NCBI RefSeq assembly: GCF_002953715.1
Contig: NZ_CP025012.1
Location: 4,459,001-4,523,000 of the forward strand
Direction of reading: 5' to 3'
Length of the DNA: 64,000 bases
Source of the DNA: Rhizobium leguminosarum
Lineage (GTDB): Bacteria > Pseudomonadota > Alphaproteobacteria > Rhizobiales > Rhizobiaceae
A program made the translations under genes and the position numbers. Positions 8,597 through 17,205 of the stretch are shown here, in pieces. Every line of letters starts with the position of its first letter. Position 1 is the stretch's first letter. The notes beneath the pieces were generated by a model, which saw nothing but the letters and a program-made list of their open reading frames with translations, ran no database searches and was not told where the DNA came from.

Positions 8597-9064
8597 TCAG
8601 ACGGCGGAATATTCGGCCTGGCGGATCCGCAGCAGGCTGACGAAGCCAGTGTCCGGATCCGTCCACGAACCGTATTCCAGCGTGCCGCGCACTTCGATCG
8701 TCTGGCGCGGCTGCACGAAGGTCTGTTTCTCCAAGAGATAGACGACGACGATATTGTCCGGCCAGTCCGTATCCGAGGAGCAGAAGGGGCAGAGCGACAT
8801 CGGCACCTCGGTGAGCACGAAGAACTGGGCCTCAGCCTTCAATGGCGGCGCCATGAAACCTTTCATGCTGACGTCTTTGCCGGCAAGGCGCTTCACCTTG
8901 TCGGAGAATTCGAGGCCGAGCACGCCGAACTTGCCGTAAAGCTCATCGAAGCTGATCAAGGAATCCGCAGCAAAACTCGGGCGAGCAATTGCGGCGAAGG
9001 CCAGCGTACCGATGGCGCCGATCAGGCCGCGGCGGCTGAGATGCAGCGAAGGGAGCTTTTCCAT
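8597..9064 (-). CDS. DUF3299 exported protein with Tat-like signal
   Basis: A 155-residue protein with an N-terminal twin-arginine-like signal (LSRRGLIGAIG, hydrophobic run, cleavage near PSFA-AD). The body has the DUF3299 pattern, including a conserved-looking PMSLCPFCSSD segment with two cysteines that could bind metal or form a disulfide. ATG 9064 is preferred over the upstream TTG at 9076 because GGAG lies ten bases before it. It is the first gene of the ABC operon, so it is probably a periplasmic partner of the transporter. The molecular role of DUF3299 is unknown to me. Confidence 0.8.
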   Translation of the reverse strand: MEKLPSLHLSRRGLIGAIGTLAFAAIARPSFAADSLISFDELYGKFGVLGLEFSDKVKRLAGKDVSMKGFMAPPLKAEAQFFVLTEVPMSLCPFCSSDTDWPDNIVVVYLLEKQTFVQPRQTIEVRGTLEYGSWTDPDTGFVSLLRIRQAEYSAV

Positions 9065-9084
9065 GGCGATCTCCAAGAATGAAA

Positions 9085-9107
9085 TCCCGGCCGCTGAACG
9101 GCCGGGA
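9085..9107 (-). terminator. Hairpin between phosphatase gene and DUF3299 operon
   Basis: A perfect nine-base stem TCCCGGCCG / CGGCCGGGA with a five-base loop. On the reverse strand it is followed by a T-rich stretch (TTTCATTCTT). It could end the phosphatase transcript, but it lies only 21 bases before the DUF3299 start, so it may also be in that operon's leader. Confidence 0.5.
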
Positions 9108-9159
9108 CCATGATCGGTGAAAGAGGCAAGGCCGGCAAGCGGCCTAGCCGGATGGGCCA

Positions 9160-9207
9160 GAGCATGATGCCGAAAAGTGTGCGCGATTTTCGGACGACAT
9201 CATGCTC
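9160..9207. repeat. Rhizobial palindromic repeat, copy B1
   Basis: GAGCATGATG and CATCATGCTC are perfect inverted arms; inside them CGAAAA and TTTTCG pair again. A truncated relative occurs at 62718-62755. It lies downstream of the phosphatase gene. Confidence 0.8.
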
Positions 9208-9221
9208 CATTTCTTTGATTT

Positions 9222-9271
9222 AGATGCGGATTCAGATTTTAGGCCGAGCCGGCCTAAAATCATCCGCATCT
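9222..9271. repeat. Rhizobial palindromic repeat, copy C1
   Basis: A near-perfect inverted repeat: AGATGCGGAT...GATTTTAGGCC pairs with GGCCTAAAATC-ATCCGCATCT around GAGCC, with a three-base bulge. The right arm recurs at 25236-25255. It ends six bases from the phosphatase stop and may act as its terminator or 3' stabiliser. Confidence 0.8.
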
Positions 9272-9276
9272 GGAGA

Positions 9277-11031
9277 TCAGTTCGTCTGCTTGGAGCCGAG
9301 AGCGAAGGTATCGGCGAGCACGCGATAGACGTCGCTCTGTTCCATGTAACCATGGAAACCTTCAGCGCCAGGACCTGCCGACTGCAGGACGACGTCGTCG
9401 ACGGCGTGGACGCCACTATCGCCGGTCTTCGGGATATTGCCCTGAACGAAGACTGCGCCGGGAACATCCTTATACTGCTCGTTGGCGACATATTCCTTCT
9501 TTTCGTTCTGGACAGCCGGAACGAACGGACCATCGAGCTTCGGACGGAAGGTCTCGTAGTGATCGGGGCCGTTATTGGCGCTCAGGAACAGTCGGCGGCT
9601 GACGTCGACCTTATCGGGATAGCCGTCGCCGTTTTCGTCCTTGTAGTTCGGGAAGCCGGCCTCGGCATAGGTCCCGACCTTTTCGCGCATTTCCGTGCCG
9701 GGCTTTTCATCATCGACGGTACCGATGATGGATACGCCATGCGTGTGGTCGCCGGTGACGACGATCAGCGTGTCCGGATGGGCCTTCTGGAATTCGCGGG
9801 CAACGCCGATGGCCTGGTCGAATTCGATGGTTTCGTAGACGGCACGATCCCAATCGAGCGGATGAGACATCTTGTCGATCGAGGAGCCTTCGACCATCAG
9901 GAAGAAACCATCAGGATTCTTGGAAAGGCGGTCGAGCGCAACCTTGGTCATGGCGACGAGACCCGGCTGGTTCGGGAACTTGTCGACGGTGCCTTTCTTC
10001 AGGAACTCGCGATCAAGCGTGACGTCCATATTGCCGGTGTGAAAGAGACCGAGGAGATTGCCTTCAGCCGATGCATTGGCTGCGAGTTCGTTCTTGTCGG
10101 TCGCAAGCTTGTAGCCGGCATCCTGGAACTGCTTAATGTAGTCCTGATTGTCCTTGCGCTTGGAGCCGGCGACTTCCTTGCCGAGGAAATAGGCCGAGCC
10201 GCCACCAAGGAGGACTTCCGGCTTGACGTCGAGCAGCATACCGACGACGTCGGCCTTGTCGTTGCGGTTGCGGGTGTGGGAAACAACCGCCGCTGGTGTG
10301 GCGTCTTCAACCTCTGCCGTTGCAACGATGCCGATCGACTTCTTGGTCAAGCGGCGAACGGCTTCTGCGAAGGTTTCAACACGCGGGTCATCGAGCGAGG
10401 CCGGCGTACGGTCCGCGTAAACGCCGATCGCATTGACGGCCGTCTTGTGACCCGTCATGTAAGCCGACATGGTGTTGGCCGAGTCCGTATCGACGGCATT
10501 CGTCGCCGACGTGCCGATAAAAGCCATACGCTCGAGATCGTCCATATTCAGGCGACCATTCGCCTTCCCTTCAGTCATGCCCTTGGACATGATGCGGGCA
10601 GCGGTGCGATGCGCAACGGAAAGCCCGTCACCCAGCAGGAAGATGATGTTCTTGGCCTTCGGCTGGGCTGCTGTTTCGTAAACGTTCCAGGTGACAGACT
10701 TCGTTTCGTCTCCGGCCGCGACTTCAATCTTGTAGTCGCCGGGAGCGGAAATCTTCAGGCCGCGCAGCAGGATAGCGGAACCGAGAGCCTTGTCATCCTT
10801 GCCTTTTTCCAGTTCGACGAACTGCGCCTCGCCCCCAAGCACGGTCTTGTAGTCCTGGCCATTGACGGTGATCTTTACGTCTTCAGGCTTGACCTGCTTG
10901 TTGAGCTCGACCTTGAAATCAAACGGTGAACCGGCAAGAATCGTCGCGCGATCAAGCGGATAGACCGTCGTCGCCTGAGCGGCGCCCGCAAGGATGGTGG
11001 TGGCCGCAAAGGCGGCAAGAAGCGTACGCAT
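9277..11031 (-). CDS. phoA: Alkaline phosphatase, PhoA family
   Basis: A periplasmic metal-dependent phosphomonoesterase (PF00245 family) that releases phosphate from organic esters. A signal peptide is evident (hydrophobic run ending AGAAQA-TT near residue 20). The catalytic Ser lies in TDSANTMSAYMTGHKT. Further family blocks are ATAEVEDATPAA with a downstream Arg, FFLMVEGSSIDKMSH, and TGDHTHG with metal-binding His. At 584 residues it is longer than E. coli PhoA because of an extra domain of about 110 residues between the signal peptide and the catalytic domain. A PHO box upstream suggests PhoB control. It is followed by two palindromic repeats. Confidence 0.93.
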   Translation of the reverse strand: MRTLLAAFAATTILAGAAQATTVYPLDRATILAGSPFDFKVELNKQVKPEDVKITVNGQDYKTVLGGEAQFVELEKGKDDKALGSAILLRGLKISAPGDYKIEVAAGDETKSVTWNVYETAAQPKAKNIIFLLGDGLSVAHRTAARIMSKGMTEGKANGRLNMDDLERMAFIGTSATNAVDTDSANTMSAYMTGHKTAVNAIGVYADRTPASLDDPRVETFAEAVRRLTKKSIGIVATAEVEDATPAAVVSHTRNRNDKADVVGMLLDVKPEVLLGGGSAYFLGKEVAGSKRKDNQDYIKQFQDAGYKLATDKNELAANASAEGNLLGLFHTGNMDVTLDREFLKKGTVDKFPNQPGLVAMTKVALDRLSKNPDGFFLMVEGSSIDKMSHPLDWDRAVYETIEFDQAIGVAREFQKAHPDTLIVVTGDHTHGVSIIGTVDDEKPGTEMREKVGTYAEAGFPNYKDENGDGYPDKVDVSRRLFLSANNGPDHYETFRPKLDGPFVPAVQNEKKEYVANEQYKDVPGAVFVQGNIPKTGDSGVHAVDDVVLQSAGPGAEGFHGYMEQSDVYRVLADTFALGSKQTN

Positions 11032-11088
11032 GGAAAACCCCCGTTTTCGTTGCAGACATTAACAACTGGGCCGGGATACCTCCCGAGG

Positions 11089-11106
11089 ATGACAGCGGCA
11101 TGACAA
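11089..11106 (-). promoter_or_regulatory. PHO box (PhoB binding site)
   Basis: On the reverse strand the sequence is TTGTCAT-GCCG-CTGTCAT, matching the PHO box CTGTCAT-N4-CTGTCAT at 13 of 14 fixed positions. It lies 58 bases upstream of the alkaline phosphatase start. A possible -10 (TATCCC) follows ten bases after the second half-site. It implies induction under phosphate limitation. Confidence 0.85.
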
Positions 11107-11211
11107 AACGTCGCAGCATTGCGGCGGCCGCTTTCGCCTGCGGGCTCTAAGCGCAAAAACCTTGACTCCTGTGGAAAACCTTCTAAGAGCAACATCGGAA
11201 AAGGAATCTCC

Positions 11212-11331
11212 ATGGTTCGCGACGAACACGCCATTGCCGAATGCAATGACCGGGCACGGGTTGCCGGGGTGGACATTGCCGTTCCGGTTTCTGCCAAAAT
11301 CAAGGCCAAAACGACGACGAAAACCGTCTGA
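11212..11331 (+). CDS. Possible small hypothetical protein, 39 residues
   Basis: This is the only frame of note in the 336-base gap between the PHO box and asd. ATG 11212 follows AAAGGAATCTCC, a reasonable ribosome site, and reads 39 codons to TGA. The product is acidic at the start and Lys/Thr-rich at the end, with no recognisable domain, membrane segment or signal. It may be a real small protein or chance; no homologue is known to me. The rest of the gap shows nothing I recognise. Confidence 0.25.
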   Translation: MVRDEHAIAECNDRARVAGVDIAVPVSAKIKAKTTTKTV

Positions 11332-11442
11332 CGTCTCTGGCCTGCCGCTCTCTCCCCGGCTCGGCTGGGGACAGGAAGACGCGATTAATCGCGCCTTTCC
11401 CCTCACCGGACAAGAGGAGAGAAGAGAAAGAGAGCTTGAGAA

Positions 11443-12477
11443 ATGGGTTTCAAAGTAGCAGTTGCGGGAGCGACCGGAAATGTTGGCCGGGAGATGCTCA
11501 ACATCCTCTCCGAGCGAGGCTTCCCCGCCGATGAGGTCGTGGCACTCGCCTCCTCGCGTTCGCAGGGCACCGAAGTTTCCTTCGGTGACCGGACGCTGAA
11601 GGTCTCCAATCTGGAGAATTACGATTTCTCCGATACCGACATCTGCCTGATGTCGGCCGGCGGCGAGGTCTCCAAGAAGTTCTCGCCGAAGATCGGCCAG
11701 CAGGGCTGCATCGTTATCGACAATTCCTCGGCCTGGCGCTACGACGCCGACGTGCCGCTGATCGTGCCGGAAGTGAACCCGGATGCCATCAGCCAGTTCA
11801 CCAAGCGCAACATCATTGCCAATCCGAATTGCTCGACCGCCCAGCTGGTGGTGGCGCTGAAGCCGTTGCACGACTTCGCCAAGATCAAGCGTGTCGTCAT
11901 CTCGACCTACCAGTCGGTCTCCGGCGCCGGCAAGGACGGCATGGACGAGCTGTTCAACCAGACGCGCGCCGTCTTCGTTGCCGATCCGATCGAGAACAAG
12001 AAGTTCACCAAGCGTATCGCCTTTAATGTCATCCCGCACATCGACGTCTTCATGGAGGACGGCTACACCAAGGAAGAATGGAAGGTGCTGGCCGAGACGA
12101 AGAAGATGCTCGACCCGAAGATCAAGGTGACCTGCACGGCAGTGCGTGTGCCGGTTTTCATCGGTCATTCGGAATCGGTCAACATCGAATTCGAAAACGA
12201 GATCACTGCCGACCAGGCCCGCGACATCCTGCGCGATGCACCGGGCTGCCTCGTCATCGACAAGCGCGAGGACGGCGGCTACATCACGCCATATGAATCC
12301 GCGGGCGAGGATGCGACTTACATCTCGCGCATCCGCGAGGATGCGACGGTCGAAAACGGCCTCAACATCTGGGTGGTCTCCGACAATCTGCGCAAGGGTG
12401 CTGCGTTGAACGCCATCCAGATCGCCGAGCTGCTCGTCAATCGCGGCCTTGTCAAGCCGCGCAAGCAGGCCGCCTGA
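11443..12477 (+). CDS. asd: Aspartate-semialdehyde dehydrogenase
   Basis: Asd reduces aspartyl phosphate to aspartate semialdehyde with NADPH, the branch point to lysine/diaminopimelate, threonine and methionine. The 344-residue protein shows the NADP motif GATGNVGREM at 9-18, the catalytic Cys130 in NPNCSTAQL, and the phosphate-binding and closing blocks through IAFNVIPHIDVF. The length is typical. A clear terminator follows, so it appears to be monocistronic. The ribosome site (AAGAGAGCTTGAGA) is weak but suitably placed. Confidence 0.96.
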   Translation: MGFKVAVAGATGNVGREMLNILSERGFPADEVVALASSRSQGTEVSFGDRTLKVSNLENYDFSDTDICLMSAGGEVSKKFSPKIGQQGCIVIDNSSAWRYDADVPLIVPEVNPDAISQFTKRNIIANPNCSTAQLVVALKPLHDFAKIKRVVISTYQSVSGAGKDGMDELFNQTRAVFVADPIENKKFTKRIAFNVIPHIDVFMEDGYTKEEWKVLAETKKMLDPKIKVTCTAVRVPVFIGHSESVNIEFENEITADQARDILRDAPGCLVIDKREDGGYITPYESAGEDATYISRIREDATVENGLNIWVVSDNLRKGAALNAIQIAELLVNRGLVKPRKQAA

Positions 12478-12502
12478 TACCATTTGTAAACCATAATATG
12501 TT

Positions 12503-12532
12503 AAAGCCCTGCTGATGAAGGCAGGGCTTTTT
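12503..12532 (+). terminator. Intrinsic terminator of asd
   Basis: Ten-base perfect stem AAAGCCCTGC / GCAGGGCTTT with an eight-base loop, ending in TTTTT. Confidence 0.88.
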
Positions 12533-12751
12533 GCCGAGCCGTAGGCGCCCTCTATCCATAAGCGCTTACTAAAAGGTGATCGTGACAAAATCGCCTTCGG
12601 CTGGCATTCTGCCCGGCGTCAAGCCAAGCTATGCCGCCCGAGACCGTGTAGCGGTTTTGGGGCAACGATATGAACAGAACGAAGATTTAAGGCGCGTCGC
12701 ATGGTCCCGATCGGCCGCGGCGCGCTTCAGCAGACCGGAGCGGGGTTCCTC

Positions 12752-13573
12752 ATGCGCATGACAACATTCCTTCTGGCGACGTTTACGGCAGCCGGCGTTC
12801 TCCACGCGCTGCCGGCAGCGGCCCAGGGCGCCCAATGCGGCAATAATAGCAGCGGTTTCACTGCCTGGGTCGCCGACTTCAAGCAGGAAGCGGCGGCAAA
12901 CGGCGTCAGCCGCTCGGTCCTCGACCGCGCCTTCGCCAACGTCAATTACAACAAACCGACGATCGCCGCCGACCGCGGCCAGAAGAGCTTCAAGCTCTCC
13001 TTCGACGCTTTCATGCAGAAACGCGGCGGTGCCACGGTCATCTCCCGCGGCCGCAGCATGAAGGCCGCCAACCAGGCGCTTTTTGCCTCGATCGAGCGCC
13101 GTTTCGGCGTTCCGGCCGGCCCGCTGATTGCGATCTGGGGCATGGAGACCGGTTTTGGCAGCTATATGGGCAACCAGCATACGCTGTCGGCTGTTTCAAC
13201 CCTTGCCTATGACTGCCGTCGTTCGGAATATTTCACCGACCAGCTCTATGCCGCGCTCCAGCTCGTCTCCGAGGGTTATCTGAGCCCGCAGGCCAAGGGT
13301 GCCGCCCATGGTGAAATCGGCCAGACACAGTTTCTGCCGCGCAATGTCGTGCGTTTCGGCGCCGACGGCGATGGCGACGGCCGCGTCGACATGGTCGGCT
13401 CCCGCGCCGATGCGCTGGCCTCGACAGCGAATTTCCTCAAGGGTCATGGCTGGCGCGCCGGCGCCGGCTATCAGCCTGGAGAGCCGAATTTCGTCGCCAT
13501 CCAGGGCTGGAACGCCGCCAGCGTCTACCAGCAGGCGATCGCCTATATCGGCCAGCAGATCGACGGCAGATAA
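12752..13573 (+). CDS. Lytic murein transglycosylase, MltB/SLT_2 type
   Basis: A 273-residue exported peptidoglycan lytic transglycosylase that cleaves between MurNAc and GlcNAc to give anhydro-muropeptides. A signal peptide ends near AAAQG around residue 25. The catalytic glutamate is Glu132 in IWGMETGFGSYMG, and the GEIGQTQFLP block supports the SLT_2 fold. There is no lipobox, so it is probably periplasmic rather than a lipoprotein as in E. coli MltB, and there is no C-terminal peptidoglycan-binding domain. The open frame extends 17 codons upstream, but ATG 12752 directly precedes the signal and follows GGAGCGGGG. Confidence 0.88.
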   Translation: MRMTTFLLATFTAAGVLHALPAAAQGAQCGNNSSGFTAWVADFKQEAAANGVSRSVLDRAFANVNYNKPTIAADRGQKSFKLSFDAFMQKRGGATVISRGRSMKAANQALFASIERRFGVPAGPLIAIWGMETGFGSYMGNQHTLSAVSTLAYDCRRSEYFTDQLYAALQLVSEGYLSPQAKGAAHGEIGQTQFLPRNVVRFGADGDGDGRVDMVGSRADALASTANFLKGHGWRAGAGYQPGEPNFVAIQGWNAASVYQQAIAYIGQQIDGR

Positions 13574-13595
13574 GCCTTCATCGACACCAATACCC

Positions 13596-13626
13596 AAAAA
13601 CGCCGCTGCGATATGCGGCGTTTTTC
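13596..13626. terminator. Bidirectional terminator between mltB-like and GGDEF genes
   Basis: AAAACGCCGC / GCGGCGTTTT, a ten-base stem with A-run and T-run on either side. It serves both convergent genes and overlaps the first base of the GGDEF stop codon. Confidence 0.88.
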
Positions 13627-15244
13627 ATTTGCGGAAATCAAAGCCGCCGCCCGACGCCGTCTTGCGTCGCTCCTCTTGGGCCGGAGCCGGCAGGATTGGT
13701 CCTGAGACGACGCAGTTGCGGCCGGAGGCCTTGGCGGCATAAAGCGCCAGGTCGGCGCGCTTGACCAGATCCTCGAAGTTCCGGTTGGTGGCTTCATTCG
13801 CCCGTCCGGCACATCCGAAACTCGCCGTCACCTTGAGAACATCGCCGCTCGGCAGGGGGATTTCCGTCGCCTCGATTGCCAGCCGCACGCGCTCGGCAAC
13901 GATTGCGGCATCGTCGGGCGTCGAATCCGGCAGAAGCGCCAGGAACTCCTCGCCGCCATGGCGCACCAACAGATCGAAGGAACGAAAATTCTCACGCGCA
14001 ACGCCCGCGACCTGCCGGAGCACGGCATCGCCGGCGTCATGCCCGTGAACATCGTTGATCTTTTTGAAATGATCGAGGTCGAAGAGCACCACGGAAATCC
14101 AGCGCGACCCATGCTCGGCCTGTGTCAGAAGCGCCGATGCGGCGACCTCGAAGCCGCGCCTGTTGTAAAGGCCGGTCAGAAGATCGGTCTGGGCGGCGCT
14201 ACGCAACTCGCCCACCAGCGTCTCCCGATCCTGCGTCAGCCGGTCGATCAGCCGCAGCCCCTTTGCCGCCAGCACCATCACCAATGTGGCGAGAATCAGC
14301 AAGCCGGCACACAGCGCCAGGATCCGCGTCAGGTGAATGTGCGAGCGCATCGAAAGATTTTCGCCGGTCTCGTGAATATCTTTTGCGGCCTCGATCATCT
14401 TCTGCTGCAGGAAGGTCATGCGTTCGCTCTGCGCGGCGGCCCAGACGTCGTGCACGGCCCGTGTCGGCCGCGATCCGGCGAGAATGGCATCGGTGATCGC
14501 ATTTGCCTTCACCTGGCCGCTGCGGCCGAGATAGGCAACGATTTCGCGCACGATCGGCGCGGAGGAATGGAAGACCATATGATCCATGCCCTCACCGAGC
14601 ATGACCTTGCCCTGTACGAACAGCTCCACCGGCAATCTGGCGGAAACACCGTGATCGAGGTAGCGGGTGCCAACGCCGGTAATCAGCCTTTCGCCGTAAT
14701 AGGTCAGCAGGATGCCCATCAGCTGGTTGGATTTCTCAAGCAGCACCGGATCGCTGATCAGCGGTGAAAGCGCATCGACGACGGCAAGCTGCTTGAGAGC
14801 CGCATACCAGTAGATGGAACCGGGATCGCTGCCGGTATAACGCCCTTGGTCGACGGCGCTGCGCGCAGCGATGATGCGGCTGTAGGCAAGGCTGAGAATC
14901 GATAATTCGCCGACGAGCCCCTCGTCGAGCGCATCGCGGGAGGGCAGGCTGGCATAAAAAGCACGGCGTTCGCGATCGAGCGTCACCCGGCTTTGCTGCA
15001 TGTCGGCGGCAGTCCCGCTGTTGGGACGCGCGAGGTAGCGGCGGGTGGCGCCAATTTCACTCAGGATCTCGGTGGCGGCGATGGACCCGCCACGGGCAAG
15101 CACATCGGCAAACTGCCGGTCCTTTTCGAGATCCCGGTATTGTGTGACCGAAGCCCGAATGACGACGACGCCTTCAATGAGCATGAAGACGAAGGGCAGC
15201 ATGATAGCGGCCAGGATAACCTTTTTGATGGTTTCGAACTTCAT
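13625..15244 (-). CDS. Membrane diguanylate cyclase (GGDEF domain)
   Basis: A 539-residue sensor-type cyclase that makes cyclic di-GMP from two GTP. An N-terminal helix (VILAAIMLPFVFMLIEGVVVI) and a second helix near the middle (LALCAGLLILATLVMVLAA) enclose a periplasmic region of about 280 residues that looks like a helical sensory domain. The C-terminal GGDEF domain has GGEEF at 430-434 and an inhibitory I-site RSFD at 421-424, exactly five residues before it, so product feedback is expected. There is no EAL domain. ATG 15244 is used; a TTG two codons upstream is possible. Confidence 0.92.
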   Translation of the reverse strand: MKFETIKKVILAAIMLPFVFMLIEGVVVIRASVTQYRDLEKDRQFADVLARGGSIAATEILSEIGATRRYLARPNSGTAADMQQSRVTLDRERRAFYASLPSRDALDEGLVGELSILSLAYSRIIAARSAVDQGRYTGSDPGSIYWYAALKQLAVVDALSPLISDPVLLEKSNQLMGILLTYYGERLITGVGTRYLDHGVSARLPVELFVQGKVMLGEGMDHMVFHSSAPIVREIVAYLGRSGQVKANAITDAILAGSRPTRAVHDVWAAAQSERMTFLQQKMIEAAKDIHETGENLSMRSHIHLTRILALCAGLLILATLVMVLAAKGLRLIDRLTQDRETLVGELRSAAQTDLLTGLYNRRGFEVAASALLTQAEHGSRWISVVLFDLDHFKKINDVHGHDAGDAVLRQVAGVARENFRSFDLLVRHGGEEFLALLPDSTPDDAAIVAERVRLAIEATEIPLPSGDVLKVTASFGCAGRANEATNRNFEDLVKRADLALYAAKASGRNCVVSGPILPAPAQEERRKTASGGGFDFRK

Positions 15245-15340
15245 CGCCAATCGCCACGGTGATCAAAACCTCGGTCGTGCGCGACCAATTGACGGCGAGC
15301 TTAACAACAATCCTTAAAAAAGTGATAAACTGGCATGTCC

Positions 15341-15982
15341 CTAAATTTCGGGACGAATGAAGTCGCGTGTCTCGGCGTCCATGACCCAGAGTTCACCGGT
15401 CGAAATGTCGAACCAGGCGCCGTGGAGATGAAGGTTTCCCGCTTCCTCGAGGGCCTTAATGTCGGGGAAGCTTCTGAGATTGTTGATTGAATTGCGGATG
15501 GAGACACGCTCCAGCGCCGTTTGTCGCTCGGCGGCCGTCATCACGTCGTTGCTCTGGATCTGCTCGGCGGCAGGCTTGACCAGCGACATCCAGCGGCCGA
15601 TGAAGTCGCCAGGCGACAATGGCTCGGCATTCGGATCGAGCGCAGCGCGGATGCCGCCGCAGCGGCCGTGACCCATCACGACGATATCCGAGACCTTCAG
15701 CACCTGCACGGCAAATTCGAGTGCGGCCGAGGTCGAATGAAAATGGCCATCCGGCTCGTAGGGCGGGACCATGTTGGCAACGTTGCGAATGACGAAGAGC
15801 TCGCCCGGGCCGGCATCGAAGATCAGCTCCGGTGCCGCGCGAGAATCCGAACAGGCAATGACAAGCGTATGGGGACTTTGACCGTTTTCGGCAAGCTGCC
15901 GATACCTGTCGCGGGCGTCGGAATAGCGCCCGTTCATGAAGTTGCGATAGCCGTCCAGAAGAGGGTTTGGAAAACGCTGCAT
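15341..15982 (-). CDS. Beta-class carbonic anhydrase
   Basis: A zinc enzyme that interconverts CO2 and bicarbonate, supplying bicarbonate to carboxylases. The 213-residue protein carries the beta-class zinc ligands Cys44 (with Asp46 and Arg48 in CSDSRAAPE), His105 and Cys108 in GHGRCGG. The length and motif order match bacterial Can/CynT proteins. It sits alone on the reverse strand with no gene close enough to be a clear operon partner. The ribosome site is weak. Confidence 0.94.
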   Translation of the reverse strand: MQRFPNPLLDGYRNFMNGRYSDARDRYRQLAENGQSPHTLVIACSDSRAAPELIFDAGPGELFVIRNVANMVPPYEPDGHFHSTSAALEFAVQVLKVSDIVVMGHGRCGGIRAALDPNAEPLSPGDFIGRWMSLVKPAAEQIQSNDVMTAAERQTALERVSIRNSINNLRSFPDIKALEEAGNLHLHGAWFDISTGELWVMDAETRDFIRPEI

Positions 15983-16053
15983 GCTTCTGGATTAGCGCGC
16001 GCGGACGACAAGATCAACTGCTGCACCGCAAAATGAACATATTGGCAGATGCG

Positions 16054-16929
16054 TCACTTTTTCCGCCGCTGCGCCGGGTGCACGAGCCGGCGCATCTGCA
16101 CCATGGCCATCGGCGTCGAAAGACTGGAAGCATCGCTTGCCAGCATCAACTCGTTGCTGCCGCGCTTGACGGCCCGCGCAAGCACCTCGAAGACGCTGGC
16201 CGTGGCAAGCTGCAGCGCCTTTTCGTCCTCGAGCCCGGAAAGCAGGCGCGACAGGAAGACGGCGGCGAGCAGGTCGCCGAGACCATTCGGCGGGTTTTCG
16301 ACGACACGGTGCTCGGCAAGAAGCGCGTGGCGACCGGAAAGATAAAGATTGCCCGTACCGCCCGCCATCATCGGCACGGCTGAAGTGACGAGCATGCGCG
16401 ATGGTCCGAGCGCGAGCGCCGCCTCCATGATCGTGCTGTTGTCTTCGAGGGCCGCCCCCGAAAGCCATGCGAGCTCGTACCGGTTCGGCGTCGCGAGCGA
16501 GGCGAGCGGAATAAGATGATCGCGAATGGCCTCCGCGGTCGCTTCCGGCACATAAAGGCCGCCGAGATCGCCCATGACGGGATCGCAGACATAGAGCAGC
16601 TCGGGATTGTTTTGCCGGAGCGCACCGATCAGCCGAGCGACGGAGCGCGCCTGGGCGGCATTGCCGAAATAGCCCGAAAGCACCGCCTTGACTTCGCCGA
16701 TCCAGGGCGCGCGGATCAGATCGTCGATCGCCGCGTCGAAATCCGTTTCCGCAAAGGTCAGTCGTGTCGAGCGGCCGTGGCCGGGATGCCAGGGCAGCAC
16801 GATGGTCGGCATGGCCCAGACCGGATGACCGAGCGTCTCCAATGCAAAGACGGCTGCCCGGTTTCCGACCGAGCCACGCACCACATGGCTGGAAATGACG
16901 ATGACTGCGCCCGCTGCATTTTCCGACAT
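16054..16929 (-). CDS. pdxY: Pyridoxal kinase
   Basis: PdxY phosphorylates pyridoxal to pyridoxal 5'-phosphate in the B6 salvage path. It has the ribokinase-like N-terminus (VIVISSHVVRGSVGNRA), the VCDPVMGD ATP/substrate motif, and the anion-hole/catalytic-base motif NPPNGLGDLLAAVF near the C-terminus. The open frame extends 21 codons further, but ATG 16929 (MSENAAGAV) aligns with the usual family start, giving 291 residues. It is divergent from the NAD-GDH gene across a 276-base gap in which I see no firm promoter. Confidence 0.93.
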   Translation of the reverse strand: MSENAAGAVIVISSHVVRGSVGNRAAVFALETLGHPVWAMPTIVLPWHPGHGRSTRLTFAETDFDAAIDDLIRAPWIGEVKAVLSGYFGNAAQARSVARLIGALRQNNPELLYVCDPVMGDLGGLYVPEATAEAIRDHLIPLASLATPNRYELAWLSGAALEDNSTIMEAALALGPSRMLVTSAVPMMAGGTGNLYLSGRHALLAEHRVVENPPNGLGDLLAAVFLSRLLSGLEDEKALQLATASVFEVLARAVKRGSNELMLASDASSLSTPMAMVQMRRLVHPAQRRKK

Positions 16930-17205
16930 GATATCCAAGATCCGAATGATGACCGCGTTTGATGATCTTTTTGACGTCACGCTGTCAACCATTCTTCATG
17001 CGAGCGTGGAAATGTTCGCCGGAACGAAAAACCGGAAGACGGGACTTTCCCTTTCGTTTGACGACGAAAGCGGAAAATCTCTTACAATTTCTCATTTCCA
17101 GTGCCAAAAAAGCGCCAAAACAATCCTTCGGACCGCTCTTTTAGAGATTTTTTCGAGGAATCTTCTGCTAGCTTGCGAAAAATCAGACATTGAGGGAGGC
17201 GATCC

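Noticed and set aside
11059..12588. 509-codon reverse open frame across asd
   Set aside because: Antisense shadow of asd extending into the intergenic gap; no recognisable protein.
12640..12700. GCGGTTTTGGGGCAACGATATG segment as another repeat family
   Set aside because: It resembles repeats I recall from rhizobia, but only one copy is in the window, so it cannot be supported here.
16930..17205. TTTGAC near 17056 as the NAD-GDH promoter
   Set aside because: No acceptable -10 at 16-18 bases; the spacing to TACAAT is too long.
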